Assembly (NCBI GenBank): GCA_964304625.1
Contig: OZ199838.1
Location: 13,330,001 to 13,394,000 of the forward strand
Reading direction: 5' to 3'
Length of the DNA: 64,000 nt
DNA from: Kudoa neothunni
Taxonomy: Eukaryota > Cnidaria
Both the position numbers and the translations under genes were made by a program. Shown here in pieces: positions 34,558 through 50,224 of the stretch (positions within the stretch are counted from its first letter, which is position 1; every line of letters begins with the position of its first letter). The notes beneath the pieces are model-generated. The model was given only the letters and a program-made list of their open reading frames with translations. It had not been told where the DNA came from and did no database searches.

Positions 34558-37500
34558 GTTTTTAATGTATTTTTAAATTCTTCGAAACTTTAATATGCCA
34601 ACAATAATTCAATGTCGTTGTTACGTCGCCGACTATTTGCTTAGATAAGGTAATACGTCGGCGCTTTAATAATCTCAATAATAGCTAGTTAAAAATGTTT
34701 AATTGACCCCATGGTATTCTATTTGTAATTCACTTTTACCTAATAAAATATTTCTACTCTTTTTGTAATATTTACTAATGTGACACCTTTTTATCAGCCA
34801 GTTTTATTCAGTTGCTCATCTGAATTGGATACAATTTAAGATAGGACAATGAACTAGAGATATTTGAAGTATGAATTATAAATAGTTTAATGATACATTT
34901 TTCTACTATATACTCTGTTTATAACGATCACAAATATGATTTTTAGATATGGTGTCCTTGACTTCTTCGGTATTTACTACTTTTAAGATATCCTTACCTA
35001 TTGTCGGTTAGATAAAATTTTCGATTATTGATTTTATATAAAATCTACCAATGACAATATCGATATGAAACTAATGGTGACTGATAAATGTTTAATTCAT
35101 TTCATTAGAGACAGAATATTAAATAGGGTTTCAGGGTTAAAAAAATGAAGGCAATATCTATTTGAGGCATTTATGTTTAAGATGATTGTTCTCAATAATA
35201 ATAATAATAACTAAACGAGTGTATTTGTTGCTATAACGACTCTTTAGTAAACACATAAGTGACAGAACATTTCCAAATATCAAAATCTGTGTGTTACTAT
35301 GAGCTGGAATGGGTTAAAAATAGAATTTTTCGATAACTCGTGTCATTCAAATTCAAAGAGAGTGATACACAATCTTAAGCTAAGTAAGCTGGAAATTGAG
35401 ATTCCTAGAATGTTACCAATGTGCTGTCTTAATTTTTAAAAACAATCTTAATGGATCCTTAATTATCCTGACTGAATTTTTTATTGTTGTTATGTTTATA
35501 ACATATCGGTCGTTATCAATTAGCATAGACTCCTTGAATCGACCTAATACTCTGATAAGACCCATAAAAGAATATGTTCTCCCTTACTGATCCAAATAGT
35601 TTAGAAGAATAATCAGTATTTATAATTTGATATGTATTTAAAAGTATACATTATCATTGTTGTCTTTAAACAGATTAAATTAAATTATAGCCAAAAATAC
35701 TATTCACGACCATCTTTTATCTAATTCTCCTAATATTTGTTCAACCTTCCCATCGTGTTTAGATCAATTTTACTACCCTAAAGAAGGAATGTACAACATT
35801 TTATTGGGCGCCAAGGAGATTAATGACGAATGTATCGGGTTGAATACTACTAGAAACGTAAAAATAATTGTAACTATCAAGAAAATAGTCCAAATTTGTA
35901 TTAGATGCAATATTGCAGAAATTCATCGTATAAATCAGCGCTTCCCAAATAAAATTTGACTCGTACCCCATTCGATGAAAAAACGAAATTAGCATCTCCT
36001 TTGCATACGATAAGGTGTATCTAACTCGAAATTTTTCCAAAATTATTTTCCGTTGTGGTCAAATCTCACAACCCCGAACTCATAGTTCGCACCACCGGTG
36101 TGAATCATGAATCATGATATGAGAGGATTTTACAGGAGGGAAAAGACCGTCCGCACATCCACAGAGTGCAATCGTAAACCAACCCATGTTAACTGAACAA
36201 AAGTAGATAGAGGGAAAACTGAGGTTCCAGTAAAGAAATTATTATACTAAAAGCCGCCAAAAATGATAGCACAATGCTTTAAGGTAACTATTTTATATCA
36301 AAGATTATAAACAACATGAAATTCATTATTTGGGATGTTAAGTTAGACAGTGTAAAGAAAGGAACTTAAGAAGAATTATCGTTGATAATATAGATTAATT
36401 TAAAATACTGAACTTATAATACAATCAAGTCGTATCAGATGATAAGAATAAAAAGTTCCACAATAAAATAACAGCATTAGCTGAAAATATGACAAATTTA
36501 ACAGACCAAGTTTATAGTATCGTTACTAATAAAGAAATGATAAGTTAAATGCCGATAATCACCCCAAATCGTTTGTAAATAGGAATATAAGAAATTTAAT
36601 AAAAATTAGTATTCGAGTTGAACTAGCTTTGTATCTTTATAATAAAGTCAAAACTCTAATAAACGTATTCTTTTGTTTTTTGATTTGCGTCGTGATGAAG
36701 AAAACATGATAATCATTTTTTCTACTGAGAAACATTTATTACTTCTGAAAAATTCAGGCTATTACATCATGAGGGAAGGAGCCCAAGTCTTTCCTACGAA
36801 ACTTTTCAGCTGTATTCAATTTGGAATAGTTTATTCAACTTAATTATACTTTTAGATATCCTTTTGATGTCAGAATAGTCCGCGAGATTTCCCAGAAGTT
36901 ATCGGAATAATATAAGAAAAGAATAATATGATGTTACTAAAGAATAATATTATCGATTTTGTAATACCACATGTAACCTTGGATTTGATTACTCAAGATG
37001 AATCCATTTATGTTAGATGCGATGCATGTGTCCATTTGTGCAAATGTCTGAGCCACATCTATCCCATAATTATTTTAAAAAGCATCAACACGTGATACGC
37101 AAATTTTTGTATCTTAAAAATTCATCAGCTTTTTTTATATTTTGTGAGTGCGCTAATTGATTTTTATTCATCTTCACTCTGCTAAATTTCTCCTTATAGC
37201 TCTGATCACGAAAAATTCTGAAACGTTGATTTTTAAAATCTGGAAATAAATTTTGAAAACGAAATGATTAATAAATGAACATAAATTAATAAAATAGAGA
37301 AGCAATTTTGTAATGAATATTCAATTTAAAATTAGCATGTGCGCGCAGCTACATAACACTGTGTAACTTTTTCTTGGCCCCAAAATATTTTGTAATATCG
37401 AGACATTACTAAAGCTGTTTCATTGTTAAAATTATACATGTATTGCTTCGAAGATAAATAAAATATGATCGATCATTGTGTAGTAAATAAAAAAACTAAT

Positions 37501-37702
37501 ATAAAACAAACCCTATCAACTGTTTGCAGCGAAAAATTAATACTAATACACTATCACGTCCAATTCTCAAAAAAATTTAGACATAATAAGATAAGAGATG
37601 AGACAGGAAAAAGCATGAACGTGTTTCATGTGTTATGAATTATCCGGTCGTTTTGACTTTAATTTATTCAATTTATTAACTACTTAGAAACAAACTCAAG
37701 TA
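34558..37702. other. 3.1 kb spacer, no gene recognised
   Basis: AT-rich. The longest open stretch is 35801-36040 on the minus strand (79 residues, containing SYAKEMLISFFHRMGYESNF), which I cannot assign. A short plus-strand stretch at 35396-35590 is hydrophobic and also unassigned. No tRNA-like boxes seen. Confidence 0.4.
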
Positions 37703-38345
37703 CAGTCGAACCTCGATTATCCCGAAAATTTGGGGCCAGCAATTCTCTTTCTGGATAGGGATAGCGAGGTCCCGGCTGATCGAACACAAATAATGCCCCA
37801 GGCGCAAACACTCTTTAAAAATTTCTACTTAACGGCTTGTCTGCTTGATTGATAAACAATTTTTACCATTTATTAAGTAAAATATTTTAACTTCTGCAAC
37901 TTAAACTAAAAAAATCACATCTATTAATCGAGAACATGGAGACTCAAGGAAAAACAGTACATAATTGTTGGAGAGAAAACGCCTGCAGAGGAACAACCCA
38001 CTTTTTAAGATAATCGGTAATAAAATATTTGTCTAATATACATACAGGCTGATTCTAAAACGTAGTACAAATTTATATTAGAACAGAAAACTTAACTTTA
38101 AAGGAAAAATTTATAAATAATTAACCCAGAAATATTTTTATTTTAAATATTACATTTTTATATATGCTAAGTTGTATATATCGTGTCGTGATTGATGGAT
38201 AGCACTTAATCGGGAATTCTGATTAAATAGTTGTTCCGGTTACCTAGATTCATTCCGGATAATCGAACATTTGTCGGGACGCAATTTCAATAAAATTTAA
38301 AATAACCTCTGGATAGCGCGATTTTCGGATATCGAGGTTCGACTG
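37703..38345. mobile_element. Pogo/Tigger-type MITE with TA duplications
   Basis: 643 bp. The left end is CAGTCGAACCTCGATTATCC and the right end is its complement with small changes (CAGTCGAACCTCGATATCCG when read inward). TA flanks both sides (37701-37702 and 38346-38347). CAG plus CTCG-type ends and TA targets are typical of pogo/Tigger derivatives. A second, nested set of related motifs near 37745 and 38255 suggests that internal sequence was itself built from end copies. No transposase. Confidence 0.85.
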
Positions 38346-38499
38346 TATTATGATTTTAAGGTGGCCAAAAAAAGATGTAATTGGGCGAACATTCGCTCAC
38401 AATTACAGCAAACCGGTTAAACATACAATTTCGAAACTAAAAACTATTTGAAAATTCATTTAAACACATTTATATTTATTTATATCATTGCCCAGCATC

Positions 38500-41089
<2,590 letters not shown>

Positions 41090-41133
41090 ATTATAAAACC
41101 TACAATATTATTAATAATTAATTATTATTGCTA

Positions 41134-41475
41134 TTAAACTTCCACAAAAACACAAAAAATAAGCATTGTGCCATATAACAAAACCATCAACTTTCGAACA
41201 TCGCCTGCGTTATTCATACTCAAACACAAAAAATATATACCAAAATCTAATAAGCTATGTACAATAATCGCAGATATTCTAATCAATATCGTCTCTTGGA
41301 ATAAGAAAAAAACACCGATTCCAACTAACCTCCAAGCAGGTATGACGAAAAATGTCGAGGATGTACGATAAAATTCCCCCCGGAAAGTTAAGGGTTCTAA
41401 TGTAAATTCGTTGATACCGACAAGCTCAAAACGACCCAAACCGAATACAAAATTATGGCACAGATAAATAATATT
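41134..41475 (-). other. Unassigned hydrophobic open stretch upstream of SRPK
   Basis: An open minus-strand frame with no ATG in its first part. It reads GRFELVGINEFTLEPLTF, then about three hydrophobic segments (RLVGIGVFFLF, ISAIIVHSLLDFGIYFLCL, LMVLLYGTMLIFCVFV) ending at a stop at 41134. It could be an exon of a small membrane protein, but no ATG or splice context is convincing and I recognise no family. A short hydrophobic plus-strand reading (MAQINNIYWVYIVLILLIYE) starts just above it at about 41454. Confidence 0.25.
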
Positions 41476-43150
41476 TATTGGGTGTATATTGTGTTGATTT
41501 TATTGATATACGAAATAACACTAAATCTATCGAATGAATTGTATGTGGAATCGCTATGATCTCCATATGCAATAAATTATCTATTTCGGCTGTACAAAAC
41601 AATAAACCTAGATAGCAGTGTTATTCGGGTCAAAAATCTAAGCTTACCTAGTTGGATCCTCATTGTATTTGTATCGGTCAGAATGCGTAGTTTAGTTGTT
41701 AGGTCGTTATTCTCAATTTATGGAAATTAGTTTCGAATAAATATTTACATATTCACATATTTACTTACTGCTGATAAATAATAATAATAATAATGACGAA
41801 TAAAAGCAAAAATGGTTTTTTCAGTCACAAAAAATCACCCTTTCTTAATTACCCACAGTTTCTTTAAAAAATTAAATTTTCAAACCTATATTGAAACAAT
41901 TTAATATTTTCACGTGTATCATTGGAATTAAAATAAAGCGGATTTTTCATTGCCACACACGATTACCTTATCTAACGTGCTTCGGTCACTAAATTTGGAT
42001 TTGGAGTTAATCCAATTAAATCACCCCTTTTTATTAATTTACTATAATTAAAATTTAATTCCTATTTATTCGAATGCTTGAAGTAAATTTGTGAAAAATA
42101 ATTACCAACAAACAAGTGGTGTTATTGTGTTAATCGGCAAATAACTATGAAATGAAAATAAATGATACCATGTGAATTAATTCTTAGCTACGCGTGTGAG
42201 CTTGAGCTTTACAGGGCTTTGATTGAGTTTATTCTCAGTTTTTGGATATGATTAACGAATTTCCTTCTGCTTTAGATTGATAGCTATTAAAAACTCAAAG
42301 TGTTGGAGTACAAAATCTTTAAGAAAATCACTTTTACATTAAGGATTACGTTTATTATGACGTGTCTAGACTTAACAAAATTTCGGAATTTTTATTCATT
42401 TACTAAAATTCCTTATTGAGAATTATGTTGCGCTTTTCAGAATAATGATAAATTTGAATTATTTTTTTGAAATCCAATTTGATTTACAAACATTTTTAAT
42501 TAAATAACATTATGATGAACTAAAAAAATAGAAATCTTCAATCGCAACAACTTATTTAATTTTATGAAAATATCTTTTAATAATTATTACACCTTCAAGA
42601 AGCTCTGTGCTAAGTGTTGATCTTCTTAGAGTAAGGATAATGGGGAAATCGTTGGCACCTGAAAATCAACGTCTTGCGCATGTTTTTATTCCATATTTGT
42701 CACAATTATTTATAATAAAGCAAAAGAATATCAGGAGCAAAGATTGTGCTAAAAATAACAACTAAATTCTACCAATTTTTCCCCGAACATTGTCGTATAT
42801 GGGTGTAAACTCCATTTTGTTGCAATAAACGTTGAATATTCTATTGTTGTTTTTTCAATTAACCGTTAATTTCGTGATTTAACGGTGATGATAATAATTT
42901 AATTTCTCAGTTTAATATGCATATGGTTTATTTAATACAAAAATCAATTTAAATTATTATATACAGTATTAGATGAAGGATATCTTCCTCTAATGTGTTC
43001 TAGTCGTTCTAATTTTAATTGTTTTTAAATAATAAAATGCCGAATCAGTGTCAGAAGATCTATGTCACAAATGAGATCGTATGAGCGCAATGATTCTGAT
43101 TATATGTTTTTTTGTTTGTAACAAGTAATAAAGTTCTCTCCAAAACCACT
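41476..43150. other. Spacer, nothing recognised
   Basis: About 1.7 kb of AT-rich DNA with no coding signal and no clear repeat ends. Confidence 0.4.
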
Positions 43151-43154
43151 TTAA

Positions 43155-43712
43155 CCCCTAATAGGCGATTTTGGGACCCACGAGTCCACCTGAGTAGTAA
43201 ATTGATCATAATTCATTCAACGAAGGCTTATTTTATTTTACAACTAGTTGTAAATTTTCAATGAATTCGAAATTTTTATTTTAAGCCAATGTTCACCAAA
43301 AAAGGATTATGATAATAGTAATATGCTTTATTTGATTTAAAGGTTAATCTCACAATTGCGCAATAAGTGTATCAGTGTCATATCTGAATTTCTCAAATCA
43401 ATTATCTACTGACAACAAATTTTAGTGGATTTATTCACTTCTTTTATTGTAAGCCATCAGAAATGAAGAGCTGAAGACAAAAAAATGGATTTCAACCTGC
43501 CTTTAAGCGTTCTCTTGAAGCAGTTAGGTTTAAATTCAATAAAAAAATTTACCTGTTTGGGTGTCCCCCAAATAAATTATTTATTGCATACCATACACTT
43601 TTTATCACGCAATAACGTATTAAAGTAAACAAATACTGCTTAAAATATAATCCAATAAAGGATAGAAATTAATCCGGGTAGACTCGTCGTGCCCAACGTC
43701 ACCTATTAAGGG
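43155..43712. mobile_element. TTAA-flanked piggyBac-type MITE, family A
   Basis: 558 bp bounded by TTAA at 43151-43154 and 43713-43716. Ends: CCCCTAATAGGCGATTTTGG at the left and, read inward from the right, CCCTTAATAGGTGACGTTGG; both continue into a shared CACGAGTC/ACGAGTC stretch. The CCC start and exact TTAA duplication are hallmarks of piggyBac mobilisation. No coding capacity. Confidence 0.85.
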
Positions 43713-43716
43713 TTAA

Positions 43717-44956
43717 TATGACTTATGTGAAAAACTAAATTATCCCCGGAAAAGGGGCGTACATTTCAAATTCAAATTGTCATGGTCCATCTTATAATTT
43801 AACAATGACAACAAAATTAAATTATTTATTGGTAGTGCACAGATAATACTATTTTATCAGGCTCTAACATTTGTTAATTTGGACAATAAAACGGCGGCCA
43901 TCTGTTTTATGAAACTTAAAGATATTTGCTTGCTCAACTTTAATAGGCGGATGAGTTTGGTGGTGAAAATTTCGTGATTTAAATCCACCTAATTCTCAAT
44001 GATAATTAAAATAATAATATGAAAAAATAAATGAAAATCATGCTATTTTAAATATCAACAATTATTTTGTTATAATCACAAATAGATATGAAAAAATTAT
44101 TAATAAAGGATAATGTTGGAAAATAAATTTTACCAAGCAAATGGAATATCTCAGAAACGATTCCGTTACTATATCATTCTTTTACTCTCTCTCTCGAAAG
44201 ATTGACAGATAATAAAAATCGAAATTTATAATAAAGTTTTTTATAAGAAAACTTTTTAATTATGAAGCTGATGAATAAATCAAACAATGACATACAAAAT
44301 ATACATTATCTCATTTTTACTCCCAGTTTTATTTATCAGAAAAGATTTGTTATATTAATATTTTTCTATGTAATATCTGTGCACAGATTCTTTGTTTTAA
44401 AGTTTTTAATGCATTGAAAGTTTGGAATTGATCATATTACTGTAAATAATTTTTGTTAAATAATGAATTTTCATGAAAACGCAACTATAGCCCCCTAACA
44501 TATACATAAAAATTCTATAAAAAATTTGTAAACTAAACATATCATTGATAAACTTATAAATTTACATTAAAAGTTAAAATAACATTTTTGTAAAATGGAA
44601 AATAAGATGTTTTTGTGAAATATGCAAGTAGTTTATTTTTAGAATTTATTTATTTAAAGTTGTTATATTTAAGTAGGAAAAATCTAATTAACGATAATAA
44701 ATAACTTTTGAGTTAAGAAGTAGGGATTAGAAGAGAATATTCAATGTTTATTGCAACACGATGGAGCTTGCACGTGTACCCGACAATGATCGGACGAAGA
44801 ATTGCTAAATTTAGTTGTTAATTTTGACCATATCTTTTCTATTGGTATTTTTTACTTTATTATAAACAACCACGAAAAAATTGGGAATAAAACACATGCG
44901 CAAGAGTGATTTTTAGGTGACACACTCCCATCACCAAATTTATTCTTCTCCAAGTT
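43717..44956. other. Spacer, nothing recognised
   Basis: AT-rich, 1.2 kb, no coding signal or clear inverted ends. Confidence 0.4.
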
Positions 44957-45102
44957 CTTCTAAAACTCACGAAAAATTAAACTAAATAAATATCAATCAA
45001 TACGTAAAATATGAACAAACTATATGCTGTAGTTAGGAGATATTCATTCTCTGCGATATAGCCCGAGCGCGATCGGATTATCAGGTACTTGAGAATAGCC
45101 AC
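44957..45102. repeat. Solo arm of the unclassified long-inverted-repeat element
   Basis: About 146 bp whose right half (ATTATCAGGTACTTGAGAAT followed by AGCCAC) and left half (GTAAAATATGAACAAACTATA) match the outer arm of the element at 56939-58479, in the same orientation as its right arm. No partner arm was found nearby. It ends four bases before the TTAA of the next MITE. Confidence 0.7.
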
Positions 45103-45109
45103 TAATTAA

Positions 45110-45341
45110 CCCATAACGGCTAACTATTGGATTCGCACATCCATCTTTCTATTATTTTGTTGTAAAATTTGATATATTCTGTGTAATTTCGCCAAATCAC
45201 GAATTAATTTTATTATGTCAGTCGATATATAATACTTTTTTTTAATTCGACGAAATTCTGGCGAATATGCACAATATAATATGTTTAAAACAAAATAATA
45301 AAAAAGTTGGGCGCATGGAACCCAAGGCTATCTTTTAAGGG
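45110..45341. mobile_element. TTAA-flanked piggyBac-type MITE, family B, copy 1
   Basis: 232 bp between TTAA at 45106-45109 and 45342-45345. Ends read inward: CCCATAACGGCTAACTATTG at the left and CCCTTAAAAGATAGCCTTGG at the right. It is the inverted-orientation partner of the copy at 59833-60080, which shares both ends and the interior CTATTATTTTGTTGTAAAA. Confidence 0.85.
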
Positions 45342-45371
45342 TTAATATTCATTCGTAGCGCGCGCAGCAGC

Positions 45372-48300
45372 ATGGAGGGCGGATTCCCTGCGAAATCATC
45401 GAATTTTAAACGCAATTTCTATAAATCATTCAAAAAACCTAAAAAATCTAAGCTGCTTATTGATAATGAACCCACATTGCAGGGTATGGATATGTTGTAA
45501 GGCTATTTTTTGTTAATAAACGTTTAAAGAGAATATTCTGCTTTCTTCGTCTCAACAATCAATCGTTGACAAATATGATCACTGGAAGTTATATATGAAG
45601 GATAATAGTAGTTTAAAATGCGCAAATTTTATAATTCGGTGGCATTTAGTGTCACATCAATCTATTGAAATTGTAGATCAACTTGCTACTAGACTTATAG
45701 AATTTTTTTCTCTAATATATGGTGAGGTAAAATTATTATTAATAGCTCAGCACAATTCACAACGGTATACTTGATGTGTGAATATATCTAGGGTCAATTT
45801 CCCCAACTTATTATCACATACGAAGGATACGTGGTTCATGTGGATGTGACAAAAATGAAAGCATGGAATTGTATTTATGCAAAACGATAGAATTCTTATG
45901 TGATTGTTTGTACTTTGTAGATGAATGGTGGCATCGAATATTTAACAAAAATCTACTATCGACACCCTTCCATGTGCTTTCTGTGGTTGCTCTCACGTTC
46001 CACCAAGTTAAATATGGAATTATGCCTGTCATTTATTAGTTTTTTATCAGCTATATGAAGATATACATCAAGAAAAGTTGCTTGGCGTTATACAAATAAG
46101 ATTGCTCAACTGTACAATTAACCATCAAATATTTGATTTGAGAGCGACTCATTATGGTTACTCAAATAAATAGTTATATTATGTTGATATTTGTGCAGGA
46201 AAATTTGTGACTATAAAAGCCAATGTAATAAAAGCTCATTCGGCACGATCGTTAGTGGTTGAAATGGAATTTTGTTGTAAAAAATGCTTTATTGTACAAG
46301 TAGATCTTAGTTGAAGGCAAGTGTTTAAATTAATAATGGTTTAAGCGGAAAAAATTCACTCATATGGTTGTCACTTTCCCCACTTCTGTAGGTTTAGATT
46401 TTGATAATGTTTCAAGCGAAAAGCATAACGAATTCAACCACTTTTTATACTAATACTTTTTTCTCTGTTAGTGCACCTCGGAAGAATGCCATAGCAGTCA
46501 ATTTGACCTGATAGAAAATAGCATAAAAGCTATTGATTGGCAAATAATCAAGTATCCAATGCTCCTATTGATATTCACAAAATAATGCGTTACTTGTAGG
46601 ATTCAAGATTATCTAAATGAGATAGATAATGGGGATGATGACGATAATGAGAAATTAGATAGGGCTCTCTCAACAAACACTCAAGATCAAAAACCTATTC
46701 CAAAGTCCATTGAGTGTCATCTCTATGGCGATCTTGGTTAATTTAAGTCTTATTGAGTTTTTCCCTAACTAGCCGCGATTTTCTCTAGTGGATACGTGTA
46801 TTCCTGGTGATGTGGTTGTAATATCGGGTATTGTTCAAGTGGATGATGGAAATCAATGTGACCGCCTGTTATTATATGTTTGTCAATTGTCACTTGGAAT
46901 GTAGTGAAGGCTGACAAACAAGCACATACCCTTAGTATTCATGTGAATTCGATTAAAAATTTCACGTTCAATCAACAAATACCCTCAAATATGGCTGAGC
47001 CCGTTGAAAACCAGAATAAAAATAAAAAAATTGAAAAAATATTGACAGCACAAGTTTGGAATGGTGTGACCAAAACCATCATATAGTTTTGTTGTGAATA
47101 TAGGAGTTGATGGAGATTGAACCTTTGATTAACTGTTCAAATATATACAACCGAATTATAAAGTGTTTTATTCTAAGATTGGGTATTAGATTAGTTGTGT
47201 TGTTAGTTCAATGTGCCCTTCAATATATGGCCATGAAGTAGATTTTATGATAACAACATATTTATTTGATTAACTTTGAAGAAAGTAAAAGCTGGAATAT
47301 TGTTGGCAATGATTGGGGGTAGTAAAGAGCCTTATAAAAAGGTTTGTTATGATCTGCAGCTTTTGCGCATTATCAGCTTAATTAGAGTAATAAATCAAAT
47401 CAAAGCGTGAGACCCTCGCCTCATGTATTAATTGTTGGAGATCCTGGTTTGGGAAAAAGCCGAGTTATTAGTTTGATATGTGAGCCGAGTTCTAGTGTTG
47501 TTTAAATAGATGATTATTGCAGCCATGAATATAGCCACTAAAAGTGTCTATGTGTGTGGAAATACTTCTTCTTGTACCGGACTTACGGTACTCATAATTG
47601 TTTAACTATATGAGCCACATTTATTCAATTTTCATACATACACATTCATTAGGCGTATATGACTAGAGAAGTAGGTTCAAATGATTTTTCCTTGGAAGCT
47701 GGAGCAACTGTAATCGCTGATCAAGGTTTGCATAGTTTAATATGGCCACATATTAAATTGCGTTTATTTAGGTGTGTGTTTTATTGATGAGTTTGATAAA
47801 ATGTCGAATCAACATGCATCGCTTCTTGAAGTTATGGTACATTTTTTATATCCATTAGGAATGATAACAGAAAGAATAAATTTAAAAAATATAGGAACAA
47901 CAAAGTGTGAGCATAGCGAAATGTGGTGTCTTATGCAAGTATATTTAGTGAAAGCATAATATATGGATAAATAATTAATAATTAAGTTTGAAAGCTCGAA
48001 CATCTATTATAGCCGCTGCCAATCCTAAAAATGGGCATTATAATCGTAATAATTCCATTATTGAAAATATAAAGTGAATTCATTATGATTTCAAAATTAT
48101 GTTATCTATTGATTTTAGGATAAATGCTGCTCTTCTCTCTAGATTTGATATCGTAATATTATTATAATAAAAATTGTGTTGTATCTATTAATGTTATATC
48201 TAAAAGATATTTGTTCTGTTGGACAAACCAAGCGATGTAACATGTATTGATTTTGATTTTTGTGGGTAAGGGAGACATCTAGAAATTGGATTCCAAAATC

Positions 48301-49243
48301 TCCGACCATATACTCAACTTACACAGGTTTTTACTCAAATTATCAAACGATAATATTATACGGAGAACTTTTAGCAAATCTAAAAAAGGAATTCATCAGT
48401 CTATTGATAGCCAACGTTCAAGTGTACACAACATGCAATTTTTGAGAATAAATAAACATTTTTTTCTGATTAAGAGTAATGAAATTGATCAAATTATTCC
48501 ACCTAAAATATTGAGAAATGTATAAATATTTACCCAAATATTGATTTGGCGGGCTGAACGAATATTAAAATCATTTTTTAAGTATTTGATATACTGTAAA
48601 ATTACGTGTTTTCCCAAGTTGGATGGTAGAGCTGCAGAAATTCTCCAAGTTGGTGCTTAAAATTTGAAGTATCAATAATAAGTTGTTTATCTAAATATAG
48701 GAACACTACATTGAATGCCGTCACAATTCGAATAGCGATGATTATCTACCGATAACTAGTCGATATTTGGAATCCCTTATTAGATTGACTCAAGCTCGAG
48801 CAAAAGTCGAACTTAGAGAAATCGCTACCGAATCTGATGCATTGGATATCGTCAATCTGATGATTGAAAGGTTTTTGATTAATGATGTTTTGTGTTTAAT
48901 AGTTTTTAAATAGCAAAAAAGATCTAACACTAGATAATTCTTCATCCTTACAAAATCCCAGTCAAAAACCAAATGCCAAACTTAGCAAAACTAAACAAAT
49001 CCAACTCTATCTCAATGAAATAGGAAAATGCGCTAAACTGAATAACAATAAAATGTTTTCATACAATCAGCTGGAGGATATTTATACGGTAAACAATTTT
49101 TCATACATTCCAGCCGTGAATGTTGATACAATTTCTAGGGCCTAAAACTCACGCTGTCTGATAATTTTAATGATCTACTTATGAAATTAAACCAACAAGG
49201 TATGCTGATAAAAAAGGGTCCCAAACTTTACCAAATTACATAA
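45372..49243 (+). CDS. MCM8: DNA helicase MCM8
   Basis: MCM8 is the AAA+ helicase that acts with MCM9 in homologous recombination and interstrand crosslink repair. About 20 short exons from ATG 45372 to TAA 49241-49243. Recognised in order: N-terminal exons (YDHWKLYMKDN; LIITYEGYVVHVDVTKMKAW; LSTPFHVLSVVALTFHQ); OB-fold entry THYG/KFVTIKANVIKAHSARSL; IPKSIECHL and VDTCIPGDVVVISGIVQ; INSMCPSIYGHE; VKAGILLAMIGGSKEPYKK; Walker A HVLIVGDPGLGKSRV; VYVCGNTSSCTGLT; SNDFSLEAGATVIADQG; Walker B VCFIDEFDKMSNQHASLLE; RTSIIAAANPKNGHYNRNN; AALLSRFDI with FVLLDKPSD; LESLIRLTQARAKVELRE; and the winged-helix tail LNQQGMLIKKGPKLYQIT, which is almost the human MCM8 terminus. MCM9 and MCM2-7 are excluded by that tail and the VYVCGNT block. 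The exon following Walker B has a 27-nt in-frame anomaly. Confidence 0.95.
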
Positions 49244-49297
49244 AAAACAAACAACACGAATATTCAATTTTTTAAATTATTGTGTCTTTATCTTTAA

Positions 49298-50220
49298 CCC
49301 TCGGAAGACGGATCTCAAAAAACGTACGCGCGTGCCGAAGGGGGTGCCTAAGGTACCCCAGAGGTTTCTCGATTTAATTCGCTCACTTGGATGAAGAATT
49401 CGCTTTATGTAATTATTACTTAGTCAAAAATAAAAATAACCAACCCAAATGTAAAAATATTTAACCGACTAGGAAGAAAATACAAGCAATTCGTAGCCAT
49501 TATTTTTAAGAAAAAAAGCGAGAATAAACAAGAAACTTCTCAAAAATATAAGTTATTCTTGTAAAAGCTATTAACTAATTATTGGAAAAGTCAAGGTTGA
49601 TTTTCAAGTGAATTTGTCATTTGAAAGGAACATCCGACAAACCCGCCGAAACACAGATATCCGAAAATTCCGTTAATCTCATTGTATGATCGTGGTATTA
49701 AATCGTGGAATATTTCCTTCCCTTCAAACAACTACCTTTTCTGTTACAATTTTTATTCAATGGTAAAAATCATGGCTGATGTAAGAAGAAAAACTTGTTT
49801 GGAACAAAATTAAATATTACTCGACCTTTACTTTCAAAATTAATAAACCACCAAGAGCGCTCGTGCCTTACAATAATCTCAGGATAATCTCCAAACTTGT
49901 CGGATTCTTTTGGTAGAAAATAATATCAAAACTTAGTCATACCCTTATTCATTTTAAAATTAATTTTTAGTTAACATTAAATAAATAATAAATGTAAGAT
50001 ATTTAAAGGCCTCTAAACACTAAATACTATTGGTTCGGGTTTGAAAAGGTAGTTTCTTATTTTATATCCTTAAGGAAAATTTTTTTGTTAGTTTGGTTTA
50101 AAGCTTATTTGATAATGAAAGATTACATGGAAAACAATAGAGAAATTAAAAAGATAAAAATATAAATTTCGAAAAATAAAATAATGAGGTTCCTAAAATA
50201 CCCCGTCCGTCCCGTAAGGG
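49298..50220. mobile_element. TTAA-type piggyBac-like nonautonomous element, family C
   Basis: 923 bp starting right after TTAA (49294-49297) with CCCTCGGAAGACGG and ending CCGTCCCGTAAGGG followed by TTAT. Both ends also carry a GGTACCCC or ATACCCCG block a little further in. The imperfect right flank suggests mutation after insertion. No transposase reading. Confidence 0.65.
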
Positions 50221-50224
50221 TTAT

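Noticed and set aside
45814-46032. Minus-strand 72-residue open reading within MCM8
   Set aside because: It overlaps MCM8 exons encoding LSTPFHVLSVVALTFHQ on the plus strand and has no family resemblance.
47774-47959. A separate small gene containing FIDEFDKM
   Set aside because: This is the Walker B exon of MCM8 read on into the next intron.
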